This document shows, piece by piece, positions 1 through 37,100 of a stretch of DNA of 64,000 bases (within the stretch, counting starts at the first letter, position 1; the number at the start of each line of letters is the position of its first letter). Below the pieces are notes generated by a model. That model was given only the letters and a program-made list of their open reading frames with translations. It was not told the DNA's origin and made no database searches. The translations under genes were made by a program, and so were the position numbers. Origin of the DNA: Opisthocomus hoazin. Lineage: Eukaryota > Chordata > Aves > Opisthocomiformes > Opisthocomidae. The DNA lies in NCBI RefSeq assembly GCF_030867145.1, contig NC_134440.1:4774001-4838000 (forward strand), written 5' to 3'.

Positions 1-2279
1 AATAACCCGAGCCCTGGAAACAAAACTAATTGATGAGACATAATGGAAGGGGTTTCAGAAAGCGAAGAGGATTACTGGATTCCAGGTTTTCTTATATTTT
101 TGTACTAAAAGCATTTCAATTAAAATTATGACTGTCTGCTACCCAGTCTGTCGTCCCTCTCCGCAGTTCCTCTTTTTAATGCACAGTTTAAGTGGCTCTC
201 ATTAAAGCTACTAATACAGAAGCACATTTTAAGTGATTAGCACCAATAACATGGCAACACATTAACATTCCCTCCATGGGCTCCACAGCTCTCCCAGCGA
301 GCCCATTTGCAACTCAGCTATTCATTTTCCATATTAATTGCACGCTCATTTCGCCATAGTAAACTTCTTCCCAGTATAGACCACTGAGGCATGGGACGGG
401 GAGAGTGCCCAGGTGGTAACACTGGATCATTCCAGTTTCAAAACATTCCCCATCCCAACTTCCAACAGCTTCTAAGCAACAGAAAGCTAAAATAAAGATG
501 CGATCATTGATAATCTGCTTCTGGTTTACACACTGCCAGCCACCGATATGCCTCAGAAATCGATCATCAATAAAAATAAGATACAAACTTGGTATCACTT
601 ATGGCAGACTTTGGCGTGGCATTTCAGCTGCTACAGAACACCGGTCATCTGACTTTTCACGATGAAAAAGTAACTTTTATAAAACCTGGCAAACGACTAA
701 ACTCAGCTATAGCTTAGAAATGCAACATTTCTGAGCCGCAATTTGCAATGTTATTTGCATTTAGGGATCACGGCTCTCACTGCACAGGCAAACAACGCTA
801 CCATGTCCTCGGACACTTACACCCACTTCTTCCACATTTCTCTTACACAACCAGTTGCTCCCTTCAACGCCCTCCCCTCTTTTCTTCAAGTATGAAACTG
901 TCAATAGAATGTCAGACTCGGCAAGAAATGTTACTATGAATTTACCTACTTTCTGGAAACACAGTACCAGAACTTCTTTTATTTTGCATCAGAACACAGT
1001 CTTCCAGATTTTCCTGCCTGCTTCTGCTGCACTTACTTCAACAGCAGATTTAAGTCATTGAAATATGCCTCACTGAAGATGAAACACGTAGATTCTGAGC
1101 TAATTATTCTGGGACAGGAGGTTTTTTTTTAGCTAAGCAGCACCTAGAACATTTGCAACTGAACGAAAATAGCAACAAAAACCAAACACAACACCAACAA
1201 CTTAAAAAAAAAAAATCTACTTCTGCAGTCAGCCATCTTCCCTGAAGCTCCCAGCGTTACCAACTGGAAACCAGCAGCCGTGCCAAGGACAGGGCGCGGA
1301 TGCCTGCGCTGGCTGCTCGTGCCGGGGTGGGCGGCCGCTTTCTGGGCGACCTTGGCAGGCGTCAGGCAAGAACTCGGACACAAGGTTTTCAGCAGCTGAG
1401 GCTGGCACTTTGCAAGGCCAAAAATGTACAGACAGCCTGGCGAGGTGGAAGTTCACCACACCTCAAGCCAGTCCACCTCTTTTCTGGGTTTTTTGGGGGG
1501 GTTTTATTTTGGCTTTTTTTGTGGGGTTTTTTGTTTGTTTGTTTTGTTGTTGTTGTTTTGGTCTTAAGATGGCTTTTAGTGCACTGTCAAGCTGAAGGAG
1601 GATGAGGCTGGAATAAAAGGAAAGCCACCAAATACAGTGCGTGTTGTTACAGAGCGAAAGGAGAAGTCTGCTAGCGATTCTCCATGAATGCTGTTGCTGA
1701 ATTTGTAAGCACTTTTCTACTTAAGACTTCAAGTAATCAATGCTGATCCTATACCTGTAACATTTATAGTGTAGGAAGAAAGCATAGTTCCTAACACCCT
1801 TATTCGTGGCAGAACATGCGTCTGAGGGTATCGGGCAGACCCCCACGCTGCCCTCCACACAGCTGGAGCCAGCAGTTCTCACCTCACCGTGACAAACCGC
1901 ATATTACCCACACATGATGGGTCTCTTATGAAACCCACTTCCCAGACCTGGAAGCATCTGGTCTCCATGCCTCAAAATTCAAGGGTTTTTTCCATCAGTT
2001 TTAGTTCAGGCCATGGTGTGTCAGAAGACCGGGGCTGCGAGCACACAGTTGCACGAGTAGCAAGACTCACTGACGGGCTTTCTGGCTCTCAAGCTGTTAT
2101 ACCAATGCAGCAAGTTCTTCGAGCAGCTCTTGCAAGATTAAATTACAGCAGCCAGCTCAATGGCAATTCTTCACCAATCTGTTTAGAAATCAAGGGTAGG
2201 ATCCTCCTGCGGGATGGTTCAGCTCTCACTGCGAACACACCCAGGGGTCTTTCCAAACACAGGAGGAAGCGAAGCTTAC
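1..2279 (-). other. KDM4B: KDM4B intron after exon 6 (partial)
   Basis: I searched this end for the next JmjC exon (FFPGSSQGCDAF...) and did not find it, so the intron extends beyond base 1. It contains a T/G-rich simple-sequence tract at 1487-1562. No other gene is seen. Confidence 0.8.
1487..1562. repeat. T/G-rich simple sequence
   Basis: Runs of T and G followed by TTTG and TTG repeats (GTTTGTTTGTTTTGTTGTTG). No element is recognised around it. Confidence 0.85.
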
Positions 2280-25404
<23,125 letters not shown>

Positions 25405-28400
25405 ATTTCTCGCACGGCGCCTGAAGAGGGGAAACAAGAAGGGAGAAAAAGAAGGGAGGCGGAAAAAAAAATACTGGTTAAAACCCCTTGTTTTCTTTCT
25501 ACGTGCTTTAATGAAAATCACCGAAAGGCATGGATATATTTTTAACTTCTCTCCCCTATTCTTCAAGAAAGTATTTATAATTACTGCCCTCTAACATGGA
25601 TATGAAGAGCTTCTGACCAAAACTCCACTTAGTGTGTTAGCGGGGCCCTAAGAGGGGTCAGGTAGCAGGGAACTCCCGATATCAGTATCATCCGAGAGAT
25701 CGGATGGGCCTAAATATAGATCACAGACTTCACGTCACCGCCTCCATTCATCGTACGAAGTCGCGTCTCAGCAGCATGGTGGTCGCAAACAACAAACTTC
25801 TCACTACCTTCAGCACCTACTCAGTGCGTGCACGGAACTAGCTGCCCCTCAGAGTTTTCCACCAGAACGCCTGACTCTTTTCTGTATTTAGTTACAAAAA
25901 AACCCCAGCTTTGGCCAATGTATTAGCTACTATTTCTTCTGTTTTTTTATGTGCTAGGCTATATTAAATATTATAAAATTAGTTTTTTAAAAGGTAGCTT
26001 CATTACATTTTGATTGTATTTGCAACGTCCATAGACAAAGTGTCAGACAATTCTTAAAAGAAATGTAGATGCACAGTTTCAAAACATCTTTCAATGTGAA
26101 AAGCACAATTGCTCAATTTACTTCAAAGTTTGCAGGGAAAAAAAAAATCTAAAACAATCCAGGATGAAATCATAATTTTTTAAACGGACCTGTGTAAGGT
26201 TATGCTGGAAAGCTACAAGGCAAGCAACATTCACAACGGCATTTCAGCTGCAAACAGAAGGAGGAAAGCATTCCCGGTGTCCGACAAGCGGCCCCGCACA
26301 CGCAGCACGAGAGGGCAGTGCGGGGCTTTCACAGCATAAACGGGGCAGCAGCGCTCCCTCAACTGCGACTTCTAAATCATCAGCAAAGCCTGTTTGGATT
26401 TAAACCGATTTCGAACTAGCCAAGCAGTATTCCAGATGCTACTAGAAGTACTCTTTGTGTTAAGGGAAGAAAAAAAAAAAAAAAAGATAAATACTGCTAT
26501 ATCAGTGTTTCAGTCACTGAGCACGGCACAAAACTCATGCTTCTCCCAAGAGACAGCGGATCCTCTCGCCTGCCTCCTGCAATTAAAACCAACACCACAC
26601 ACTAATTTGGACAGACACAGCACCCAGCTCACCAAGGTTTTCTTTGCAGTTTTAACGGGTAAGACATTTTTTTTTTTTCCATTTCAAAGGCAAAAGAACA
26701 GGTCTGACTTGAAATTTTAGAAAATTTTAGAATTTTTCAGGGTAACTTTTATGTAAAATTTGTTTCAAAACTACGGTCTGCAAGTCTAAGCCCTTCCCCA
26801 ACGCAGCCTTTAAAGGAATTTCACGCCTGAAACCGCGGCCTCCCAGAGGCCAGCCCATCGCCCAGCCCGGCACCCCCCGAGCCGCGGCGTCACCGCGCCC
26901 CTAACCCAAAGGCGACGCCAGCAGAGCTCTTCCCGAGCCAGGCACACTCCGTCATAAAATCAGACTAGAAACCCCAATATTGCACAATACCCCAGAGCAA
27001 AACCAGCCGAGGAAGAAGATACCGTTTCACTCCTTTCACCCCGACAGATATTTCAAACAACCGCGTTTCCAACAGAAATTGTTGCAGCCTGAAAACAAAA
27101 AAGCCCTTTAACCAACCCCTCCCACCTTCAGGGTGGCCCGGCCCAAAGAGATTTCCAATCTTGCCATACAGAAAAAAAAATTTTGCTACGTTTCAGGGTC
27201 AGCACTTTAAGATAAGAAACATACTTGATCTACCACCGCAAGAACAATTTACTACACAAAAGAAGAATTTACTACACAAATGTTTTGCAGAAATACAAAA
27301 AGAGGAAGCAGCATCTCCCATCCCCGCGATCAGCCACGGGAGCTGACAAGCTCAGGGCATCCATCTGCCAAAGGTTTCCTCCAAGCTACTGAAGAAAAAC
27401 ATTGTCCACCAGAAAAACACAGCTGGTGCTGGTGAAGAGTGGGAAGAAAAAGTAAAGTGACTGTTGGAGAAGTGGGACACAGGCACCAACCACCCTCAAA
27501 CTCTTATTCCAACGCAATCTTCCTGAGATACCTTCTACTAGTTTTCACCCGGGTCTAGCAATGCCACGCGAGTTCAGCCGAGCGGGAAGCACCGAGCCAG
27601 GCTCTGCAGCACTGCGCACCGGCTGAGTGGGACAATCTGGCTCCGGGAAAGGAGCTTGAATTCCGTGCTGAGGAGGATCTGTGCCAGTGCCATCTGCTCC
27701 AGGGATGCCTTCCCAGCATTTGCAGCTTTATCCACAACCAAGGGAAAAAAAAAAATAGTCAAAACCAGGTTTTATCCCATCTTTTCCTCAAGATCACCTC
27801 CAGCAATTCCAATGATTATTCAATGAACTGGGAGCAAATAGTGAAAACACATGCTCCACAACGGGAGGGGAATCAAACACTACTTCACGGAAAGCTTCAT
27901 CAATTCATGATAGGGTCTACCTGCCTCAGCACAGGCAACGTCACTCAGCACTCTGCAACCCTGTCGTGCAGACAGCAAAGCACAACAGGTTTTTCCATGT
28001 TTCTCCCTTCTCTTTATCCTGAGAATCTTAACACCTACCCTAGGTAATGTTTGCCGCGATGTATGTTCATCTAACTAAACTAATGAAGCTATCACCAAAA
28101 AACCACCATGAAGCTCACGGGAAGGGAGGCTCAGTTCACCTACGTCAGGTAGCGAAGCGTCCAAAGCCCGTCCTTCCCCACAGCAGCCCCAAGGAGCTCA
28201 AAACACCCACGCTACAGAGGGGGCTTTGGGAGAAAAGAATTCCTTTCTTAACTACTTTGCACATAGCAGCACTGACGTATTTGGATAAATAGTGGCAGTA
28301 ATTACTGTTACCCCCTTCCCAGCCCCCGGTATCACCAAGGGGAGGAGGCCAAGGCAGCAGGACAAGCCCGGGGCTGTGATGCCACAGCTTCCGTACGGGA

Positions 28401-31159
28401 TTTTCAGGAGGCAGCCTCAATAAAGCTGTGCTGTCCTAAGCTCGCCAGCATCGCTGAGGAAGATTTCACAGCAGAACCCGACTATCCTGAGAACACGGAA
28501 AGCATTTTTCATTCATGGCTCTGCCGTGCAGCAGGGTGGATGGTGACAATGTGAACAAACTCTTCTCTCTTCACTATTAACACTGAAAAGGATGATTCTG
28601 CAGCAAGAGTCTCAGCCCCTTATTAGTTCTTGAAAAGAAGTATTACGATATTTTTCCCAGCCGGGTGCATTCTGTTTCTTTGTAAAAAGAGTAACCACCT
28701 CAAATATGAAAACTTTCTAATTTGCAACCGCGGTAATGAAACACTAAAACTCGTCTCCAGAGGGATGACCTCAGCGGACACAAAGAGCTGAGGTTTTAAT
28801 TTCAATGACTTTTACATGAGACTTTTCCCTCTAAAATTGGTGTGAAGCAAGACACTTTTGTGACTGAAATCCTACACCTGTTGATTGAAACCTTTGTACG
28901 GCAGAGAAAAAGCCCCAGCAACCCAGCGGAGATCAATGACTCCTGCTCGCTAAAGGACCTGCAGGACCGGGAATCCTTCCTCCAGGGAAAGGCTTGGGAC
29001 TTTGAAGTACTTCCCCACTGCTCCCCGACTACTGATCTCGGAGGAGTGGATAATGCAACTCTTTCTCCTCCGCTTTTGAGTCGGGGGTAACCTTGACTGA
29101 AGGTAGTGACTATTAGTAGAAACAAACCTGCCTTTAGGCACCAGCGCTGGAGCTAAACGCCATACCCACAGCCCGGGCACACGCCTGCAAAGGAGAAGCA
29201 AACCAGTCCTGCTGGTTTGCTGCAAACCCTCCGCTCTCAATCCGGATTCGAACAGTAAAACCACGGCAGAATTTCTGACAGAGGGCTCCTTCGGTTTATA
29301 CAGTAACCCTAGCAGGCCATCGTTAATCATGCTAAACAAACTTAAGATGCTCTCTGGGATTATCAGTTTCTTCGATACACCAGAACGCGTGTACCTTCAG
29401 AGTCCTTTCCAGCAGGCACCAGGCCTGAAGGTGAACTTCTACCCAAGTGATGTATGGCCTGCTACCACACACACCGCGCTGCATGCAACCGGCAAAACCA
29501 CTTTGGAACAGCTTGCTGTCCTCCAAAGGTGCAAATTTCCACCATCAACCTCCAAAAATCTCTCACTGGCTTTTTGCCAAAGGTCTTGAAACCACACAAT
29601 CAAACTTCAAAAAGATGAAGGAAAAGGCCCTTTGGAACACATGCCTATAGCAAAAAAAAAAAAAGGAGAAAGGCAGGCGTTCAAAACCCGGTAGGCAGAG
29701 CCATTGCATGGAAGCCACAGGCAGCAAAAATAACTTTGTGAGAAGAGGATACACAACATTCACAGCAACTCTGCAAGACTTCACTTGGGCTGCGCTGGAA
29801 GGGGCTGCAAAGACCGAGGGAAACGTCCTCCCCAGCACACCCTGCGGCCCAGACACATGTCAGCCCGCGTGCACACACGCTGGCACCGCTATCACACCCT
29901 GCGGAAGAAGGAACCACAGCCATCAGCACTGCACAGAATCAACAAAGCGCCGGCCACAGTTGGAAGCAAGAGGAAATTTCGCAGCGGTACCAACTTGGAC
30001 AGCTACTGAGCTCCCATCCACAGCCATTTGTTCCTATCCTGTGCCAAATACGATGATTTGTGGTGCCACAGTGCAAAATGATCAGGGAGCCGACTCTGGT
30101 TACATGGCTGTGCTTTAACTCAAGTGCGTAGCTGCAGTGTTCAGACTTTCATGGCAACAGCGCAAAGCCACCATCCCAAACCTCAGCCTCAGCACGGGAC
30201 AAAGCGCGTTTCAAACGTCTGAAACAGTTAGATGAAAAGTCTTAGCAGCTTACACTTTTCTAGAAGGCACACTGATAACAGCTTCTCCTCCTACAACACA
30301 GTCTCTCTTCCCTGAGCAGGAGAGCTTGTCATCTGCTGCATAAACTGGAGTTTGTACATGTCTAAAAGCGGACCGAGGGTTACTGGTGCTCTTCAGCCGA
30401 ACTGCCCTTTTATTACAGAACACCCAACCTACTAACTCTTAATCTAATCAATGCTGACAACAAACATCACCGCACTTGTAACACCAGTAAAACCACTGTT
30501 AGCAGTTAAGAAAATTAAGTTCCACAGCTCATTACACTACCTAAGGACAGTGAATTATACACCCTTGCAGTAGACCATCTAAGGACAATGCACACCAAAT
30601 CAAGGCAGAAAGTGTAATAAGTCCCAGATACTGAGGAGGAAAAAAGAGGAGACATAATGAGAAGATCTAAATGAGGCACATCTAAATAGCTTATATAATT
30701 GAAGACATAAAGAAGACGTTGCATCCAGCACAAAGCACAAAAATCATTAATATATAACAAATTATTCATTTCAATGCTGAAAACATAGCAGCTCGCTCTT
30801 TGGGGAAGAAATTCTGAGTGCATTCCACTCCTGAGTGGAGGAAGCTGCTATCAGGCAAATAATTTACCTTTTTAATACTTCAGCAAGATAAACAGAGATT
30901 CTTTATCTTCAGCAAGGTTTTTAAATCATAGCAACAAAATTCTTAAAACTTCCCTTGCCCTCTGTTTTTCCTTATAATCCGCTGGATGTGTCAGAGCACA
31001 ACCAAAGCTTGGCAGCACTGCGCAACACAACGGGGGAAACAGAGTATCAATGGCAACAAACTCTCTGATCGTGTTTCAGCACCCAAATTATTCAGACCTC
31101 TGTCTTCTTGCCTTAGCTGGCAGATTCCCTCAAAAACTTGTATCTACTGATCCAAATAC

Positions 31160-34100
31160 ATCTACTGAAACTCCCCTGACCTTTCACTAACAACTAGAAA
31201 AAGAGAGATTTAACTCCTAGGACTCTCACTCCAGGGCAGGCTGGACAGCACACTGAGAATTCCTCCTTACCTGGACATGGTTCCCACTCTCCAACACAAC
31301 GTGCCTTACTTCACCGTCACCGAGCAGCAAGCTGCCACGCATCCACCACTGTGTCCTCCCTGCAAACGGCTGCAGAATGTTCAACTCTCTGGAATTCCAT
31401 CCCTACCTGTCCTCCCTGCAAAGGGCTGCAGAATGTTCAACTCTCTGGAATTCCATCCCTACCTGTCCACCCTGAAAACGGCTGCAGAATGTTCAACTCT
31501 CTGGAATTCCATCCCTACCTGTCCACCCTGCAAATGGCTGCAGAATGTTCAACTCTCTGGAATTCCATCCCTACCTCAGAGTGCCTGGCCTTGGCAATGC
31601 ATCTACTGAAACTCCCCTGACCTTTCACTAATAACTACAGAAAGAGAGGTTTGACTCCTAGGACTCTCACTCCAGGGCAGGCTGGACAGCACACTGAGAA
31701 TTCCTCCTTACCTGGACATGGTTCCCACTCTCCAACACGATGTGCCTTACTTCACCGTCACCGAGCAGCAAGCTGCCACGCATCCACCACTGTGTCCTCC
31801 CTGCAAAGGGCTGAAGAATGCTCAACACTCTAGAATTCCATCCCTACCTGTCCTCCCTGCAAATGACTGCAGAATGTTCAACTCTCTGGAATTCCATCCC
31901 TACCTGTCCTCCCTGCAAATGGCTGCAGAATGTTCAACTCTCTGGAATTCCATCCCTACCTCAGAGTGCCTGGCCTTGGCAATGCATCTACTGAAACTCC
32001 CCTGACCTTTCACTAACAACTAAAAAAGAGAGGTTTCACTCCTAGGACTCACTCCAGGGCAGGCTGGACAGCACACTGAGAATTCCTCCTTACCTGGACA
32101 TGGTTCCCACTCTCCAACACGATGTGCCTTACTTCACCGTCACCGAGCAGCAAGCTGCCACGCATCCACCACTGTGTCCTCCCTGCAAAGGGCTGAAGAA
32201 TGTTCAACTCTCTGGAATTCCACCCCTACCTGTCCACCCTGAAAACGGCTGCAGAATGTTCAACTCTCTGGAATTCCATCCCTACCTGTCCACCCTGCAA
32301 ATGGCTGCAGAATGTTCAACTCTCTGGAATTCCATCCCTACCTCAGAGTGCCCGGCCTTGGCAATGCATCTACTGAAACTCCCCTGACCTTTCACTAACA
32401 ACTAAAAAAGAGAGGTTTGACTCCTAGGACTCTCACTCCAGGGCAGGCTGGACAGCACACTGAGAATTCCTCCTTACCTGGACATGGTTCCCACTCTCCA
32501 ACACGACGTGCCTTACTTCACCGTCACCGAGCAGCAAGCTGCCACGCATCCACCACTGTGTCCTCCCTGCAAAGGGCTGAAGAATGCTCAACACTCTAGA
32601 ATTCCATCCCTACCTGTCCTCCCTGCAAATGGCTGCAGAATGTTCAACTCTCTGGAATTCCATCCCTACCTGTCCTCCCTGCAAAGGGCTGCAGAATGTT
32701 CAACTCTCTGGAATTCCATCCCTACCTGTCCACCCTGAAAAGGGCTGCAGAATGTTCAACTCTCTGGAATTCCATCCCTACCTCAGAGTGCCTGGCCTTG
32801 GCAATGCATCTACTGAAACTCCCCTGACCTTTCACTAATAACTACAGAAAGAGAGGTTTGACTCCTAGGACTCTCACTCCAGGGCAGGCTGGACAGCACA
32901 TTGAGAATTCCTCCTTACCTGGACATGGTTCCCACTCTCCAACACAACGTGCCTTACTTCACCGTCACCAAGCAGCAAGCTGCCACGCATCCACCACTGT
33001 GTCCTCCCTGCAAACGGCTGCAGAATGTTCAACTCTCTGGAATTCCATCCCTACCTGTCCTCCCTGCAAACGGCTGCAGAATGTTCAACTCTCTGGAATT
33101 CCATCCCTACCTCAGAGTGCCCGGCCTTGGCAATGCATCTACTGAAACTCCTCTGACCTTTCACTAACAACTAAAAAAGAGAGGTTTGACTCCTAGGACT
33201 CTCACTCCAGGGCAGGCTGGACAGCACACTGAGAATTCCTCCTTACCTGGACATGGTTCCCACTCTCCAACACGATGTGCCTTACTTCACCGTCACCGAG
33301 CAGCAAGCTGCCACGCATCCACCACTGTGTCCTCCCTGCAAACGGCTGCAGAATGTTCAACTCTCTGGAATTCCATCCCTACCTGTCCTCCCTGCAAACG
33401 GCTGCAGAATGTTCAACTCTCTGGAATTCCATCCCTACCTGTCCACCCTGAAAACGGCTGCAGAATGTTCAACTCTCTGGAATTCCATCCCTACCTCAGA
33501 GTGCCTGGCCTTGGCAATGCATCTACTGAAACTCCCCTGACCTTTCACTAATAACTACAGAAAGAGAGGTTTGACTCCTAGGACTCTCACTCCACGGCAG
33601 GCTGGACAGCACACTGAGAATTCCTCCTTACCTGGACATGGTTCCCACTCTCCAACACGATGTGCCTTACTTCACCGTCACCGAGCAGCAAGCTGCCACG
33701 CATCCACCACTGTGTCCTCCCTGCAAACGGCTGCAGAATGTTCAACTCTCTGGAATTCCATCCCTACCTGTCCTCCCTGCAAACGGCTGCAGAATGTTCA
33801 ACTCTCTGGAATTCCATCCCTACCTCAGAGTGCCTGGCCTTGGCAATGCATCTACTGAAACTCCCCTGACCTTTCACTAACAACTAAAAAAGAGAGGTTT
33901 GACTCCTAGGACTCTCACTCCAGGGCAGGCTGGACAGCACACTGAGAATTCCTCCTTACCTGGACATGGTTCCCACTCTCCAACACGATGTGCCTTACTT
34001 CACCGTCACCGAGCAGCAAGCTGCCACGCATCCACGACTGTGTCCTCCCTGCAAAGGGCTGAAGAATGTTCAACACTCTAGAATTCCACCCCTACCTGTC

Positions 34101-37100
34101 CTCCCTGCAAACGGCTGCAGAATGTTCAACTCTCTGGAATTCCATCCCTACCTCAGAGTGCCCGGCCTTGGCAATGCATCTACTGAAACTCCTCTGACCT
34201 TTCACTAACAACTAAAAAAGAGAGGTTTGACTCCTAGGACTCTCACTCCAGGGCAGGCTGGACAGCACACTGAGAATTCCTCCTTACCTGGACATGGTTC
34301 CCACTCTCCAACACGATGTGCCTTACTTCACCGTCACCGAGCAGCAAGCTGCCACGCATCCACGACTGTGTCCTCCCTGCAAAGGGCTGAAGAATGTTCA
34401 ACACTCTAGAATTCCATCCCTACCTGTCCTCCCTGCAAATGGCTGCAGAATGTTCAACTCTCTGGAATTCCATCCCTACCTCAGAGTGCCTGGCCTTGGC
34501 AATGCATCTACTGAAACTCCCCTTACCTTTCACTAACAACTACAGAAAGAGAGGTTTGACTCCTAGGACTCTCACTCCAGGGCAGGCTGGACAGCACACT
34601 GAGAACTCCTCCTTACCTGGACATGGTTCCCACTCTCCAACACAACGTGCCTTACTTCACCGTCACCGAGCAGCAAGCTGCCACGCATCCACCACTGTGT
34701 CCTCCCTGCAAACGGCTGCAGAATGTTCAACTCTCTGGAATTCCATCCCTACCTGTCCTCCCTGCAAACGGCTGCAGAATGTTCAACTCTCTGGAATTCC
34801 ATCCCTACCTCAGAGTGCCTGGCCTTGGCAATGCATCTACTGAAACTCCCCTGACCTTTCACTAACAACTACAGAAAGAGAGGTTTGACTCCTAGGACTC
34901 TCACTCCAGGGCAGGCTGGACAGCACATTGAGAATTCCTCCTTACCTGGACATGGTTCCCACTCTCCAACACGATGTGCCTTACTTCACCGTCACCGAGC
35001 AGCAAGCTGCCACGCATCCACCACTGTGTCCTCCCTGCAAAGGGCTGAAGAATGTTCAACTCTCTGGAATTCCACCCCTACCTGTCCACCCTGAAAACGG
35101 CTGCAGAATGTTCAACTCTCTGGAATTCCATCCCTACCTGTCCACCCTGCAAATGGCTGCAGAATGTTCAACTCTCTGGAATTCCATCCCTACCTCAGAG
35201 TGCCCGGCCTTGGCAATGCATCTACTGAAACTCCCCTGACCTTTCACTAACAACTAAAAAAGAGAGGTTTGACTCCTAGGACTCTCACTCCAGGGCAGGC
35301 TGGACAGCACACTGAGAATTCCTCCTTACCTGGACATGGTTCCCACTCTCCAACACGATGTGCCTTACTTCACCGTCACCGAGCAGCAAGCTGCCACGCA
35401 TCCACCACTGTGTCCTCCCTGCAAAGGGCTGAAGAATGCTCAACACTCTAGAATTCCATCCCTACCTGTCCTCCCTGCAAATGGCTGCAGAATGTTCAAC
35501 TCTCTGGAATTCCATCCCTACCTGTCCTCCCTGCAAACGGCTGCAGAATGTTCAACTCTCTGGAATTCCATCCCTACCTGTCCACCCTGAAAACGGCTGC
35601 AGAATGTTCAACTCTCTGGAATTCCATTCCTACCTCAGAGTGCCTGGCCTTGGCAATGCATCTACTGAAACTCCCCTGACCTTTCACTAACAACTACAGA
35701 AAGAGAGGTTTGACTCCTAGGACTCTCACTCCAGGGCAGGCTGGACAGCACACTGAGAACTCCTCCTTACCTGGACATGGTTCCCACTGTCCAACACAAC
35801 GTGCCTTACTTCACCGTCACCGAGCAGCAAGCTGCCACGCATCCACCACTGTGTCCTCCCTGCAAACGGCTGCAGAATGTTCAACTCTCTGGAATTCCAT
35901 CCCTACCTGTCCACCCTGCAAACGGCTGCAGAATGTTCAACTCTCTGGAATTCCATCCCTACCTCAGAGTGCCTGGCCTTGGCAATGCATCTACTGAAAC
36001 TCCCCTGACCTTTCACTAACAACTAAAAAACAGAGGTTTGACTCCTAGGACTCTCACTCCAGGGCAGGCTGGACAGCACATTGAGAATTCCTCCTTACCT
36101 GGACATGGTTCCCACTGTCCAACACGATGTGCCTTACTTCACCGTCACCGAGCAGCAAGCTGCCACGCATCCACCACTGTGTCCTCCCTGCAAACAGCTG
36201 CAGAATGTTCAACTCTCTGGAATTCCATCCCTACCTGTCCTCCCTGCAAACGGCTGCAGAATGTTCAACTCTCTGGAATTCCATCCCTACCTGTCCACCC
36301 TGCAAACGGCTGCAGAATGTTCAACTCTCTGGAATTCCATCCCTACCTCAGAGTGCCTGGCCTTGGCAATGCATCTACTGAAACTCCCCTGACCTTTCAC
36401 TAACAACTACAGAAAGAGAGGTTTGACTCCTAGGACTCTCACTCCAGGGCAGGCTGGACAGCACACTGAGAATTCCTCCTTACCTGGACATGGTTCCCAC
36501 TCTCCAACACAACGTGCCTTACTTCACCGTCACCAAGCAGCAAGCTGCCACGCATCCACCACTGTGTCCTCCCTGCAAATGGCTGCAGAATGTTCAACTC
36601 TCTGGAATTCCATCCCTACCTGTCCTCCCTGCAAATGGCTGCAGAATGTTCAACTCTCTGGAATTCCATCCCTACCTCAGAGTGCCCGGCCTTGGCAATG
36701 CATCTACTGAAACTCCTCTGACCTTTCACTAACAACTAAAAAAGAGAGGTTTGACTCCTAGGACTCTCACTCCAGGGCAGGCTGGACAGCACACTGAGAA
36801 TTCCTCCTTACCTGGACATGGTTCCCACTCTCCAACACGATGTGCCTTACTTCACCGTCACCGAGCAGCAAGCTGCCACGCATCCACCACTGTGTCCTCC
36901 CTGCAAAGGGCTGAAGAATGTTCAACTCTCTGGAATTCCACCCCTACCTGTCCTCCCTGCAAATGGCTGCAGAATGTTCAACTCTCTGGAATTCCATCCC
37001 TACCTGTCCACCCTGCAAATGGCTGCAGAATGTTCAACTCTCTGGAATTCCATCCCTACCTCAGAGTGCCTGGCCTTGGCAATGCATCTACTGAAACTCC

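Noticed and set aside
314-598. Possible next KDM4B exon because the minus frame reads DDRFLRHIGG
   Set aside because: FLRH matches the expected FLRHKMTLISP by chance; flanking residues do not fit and no acceptor in the right phase is present.
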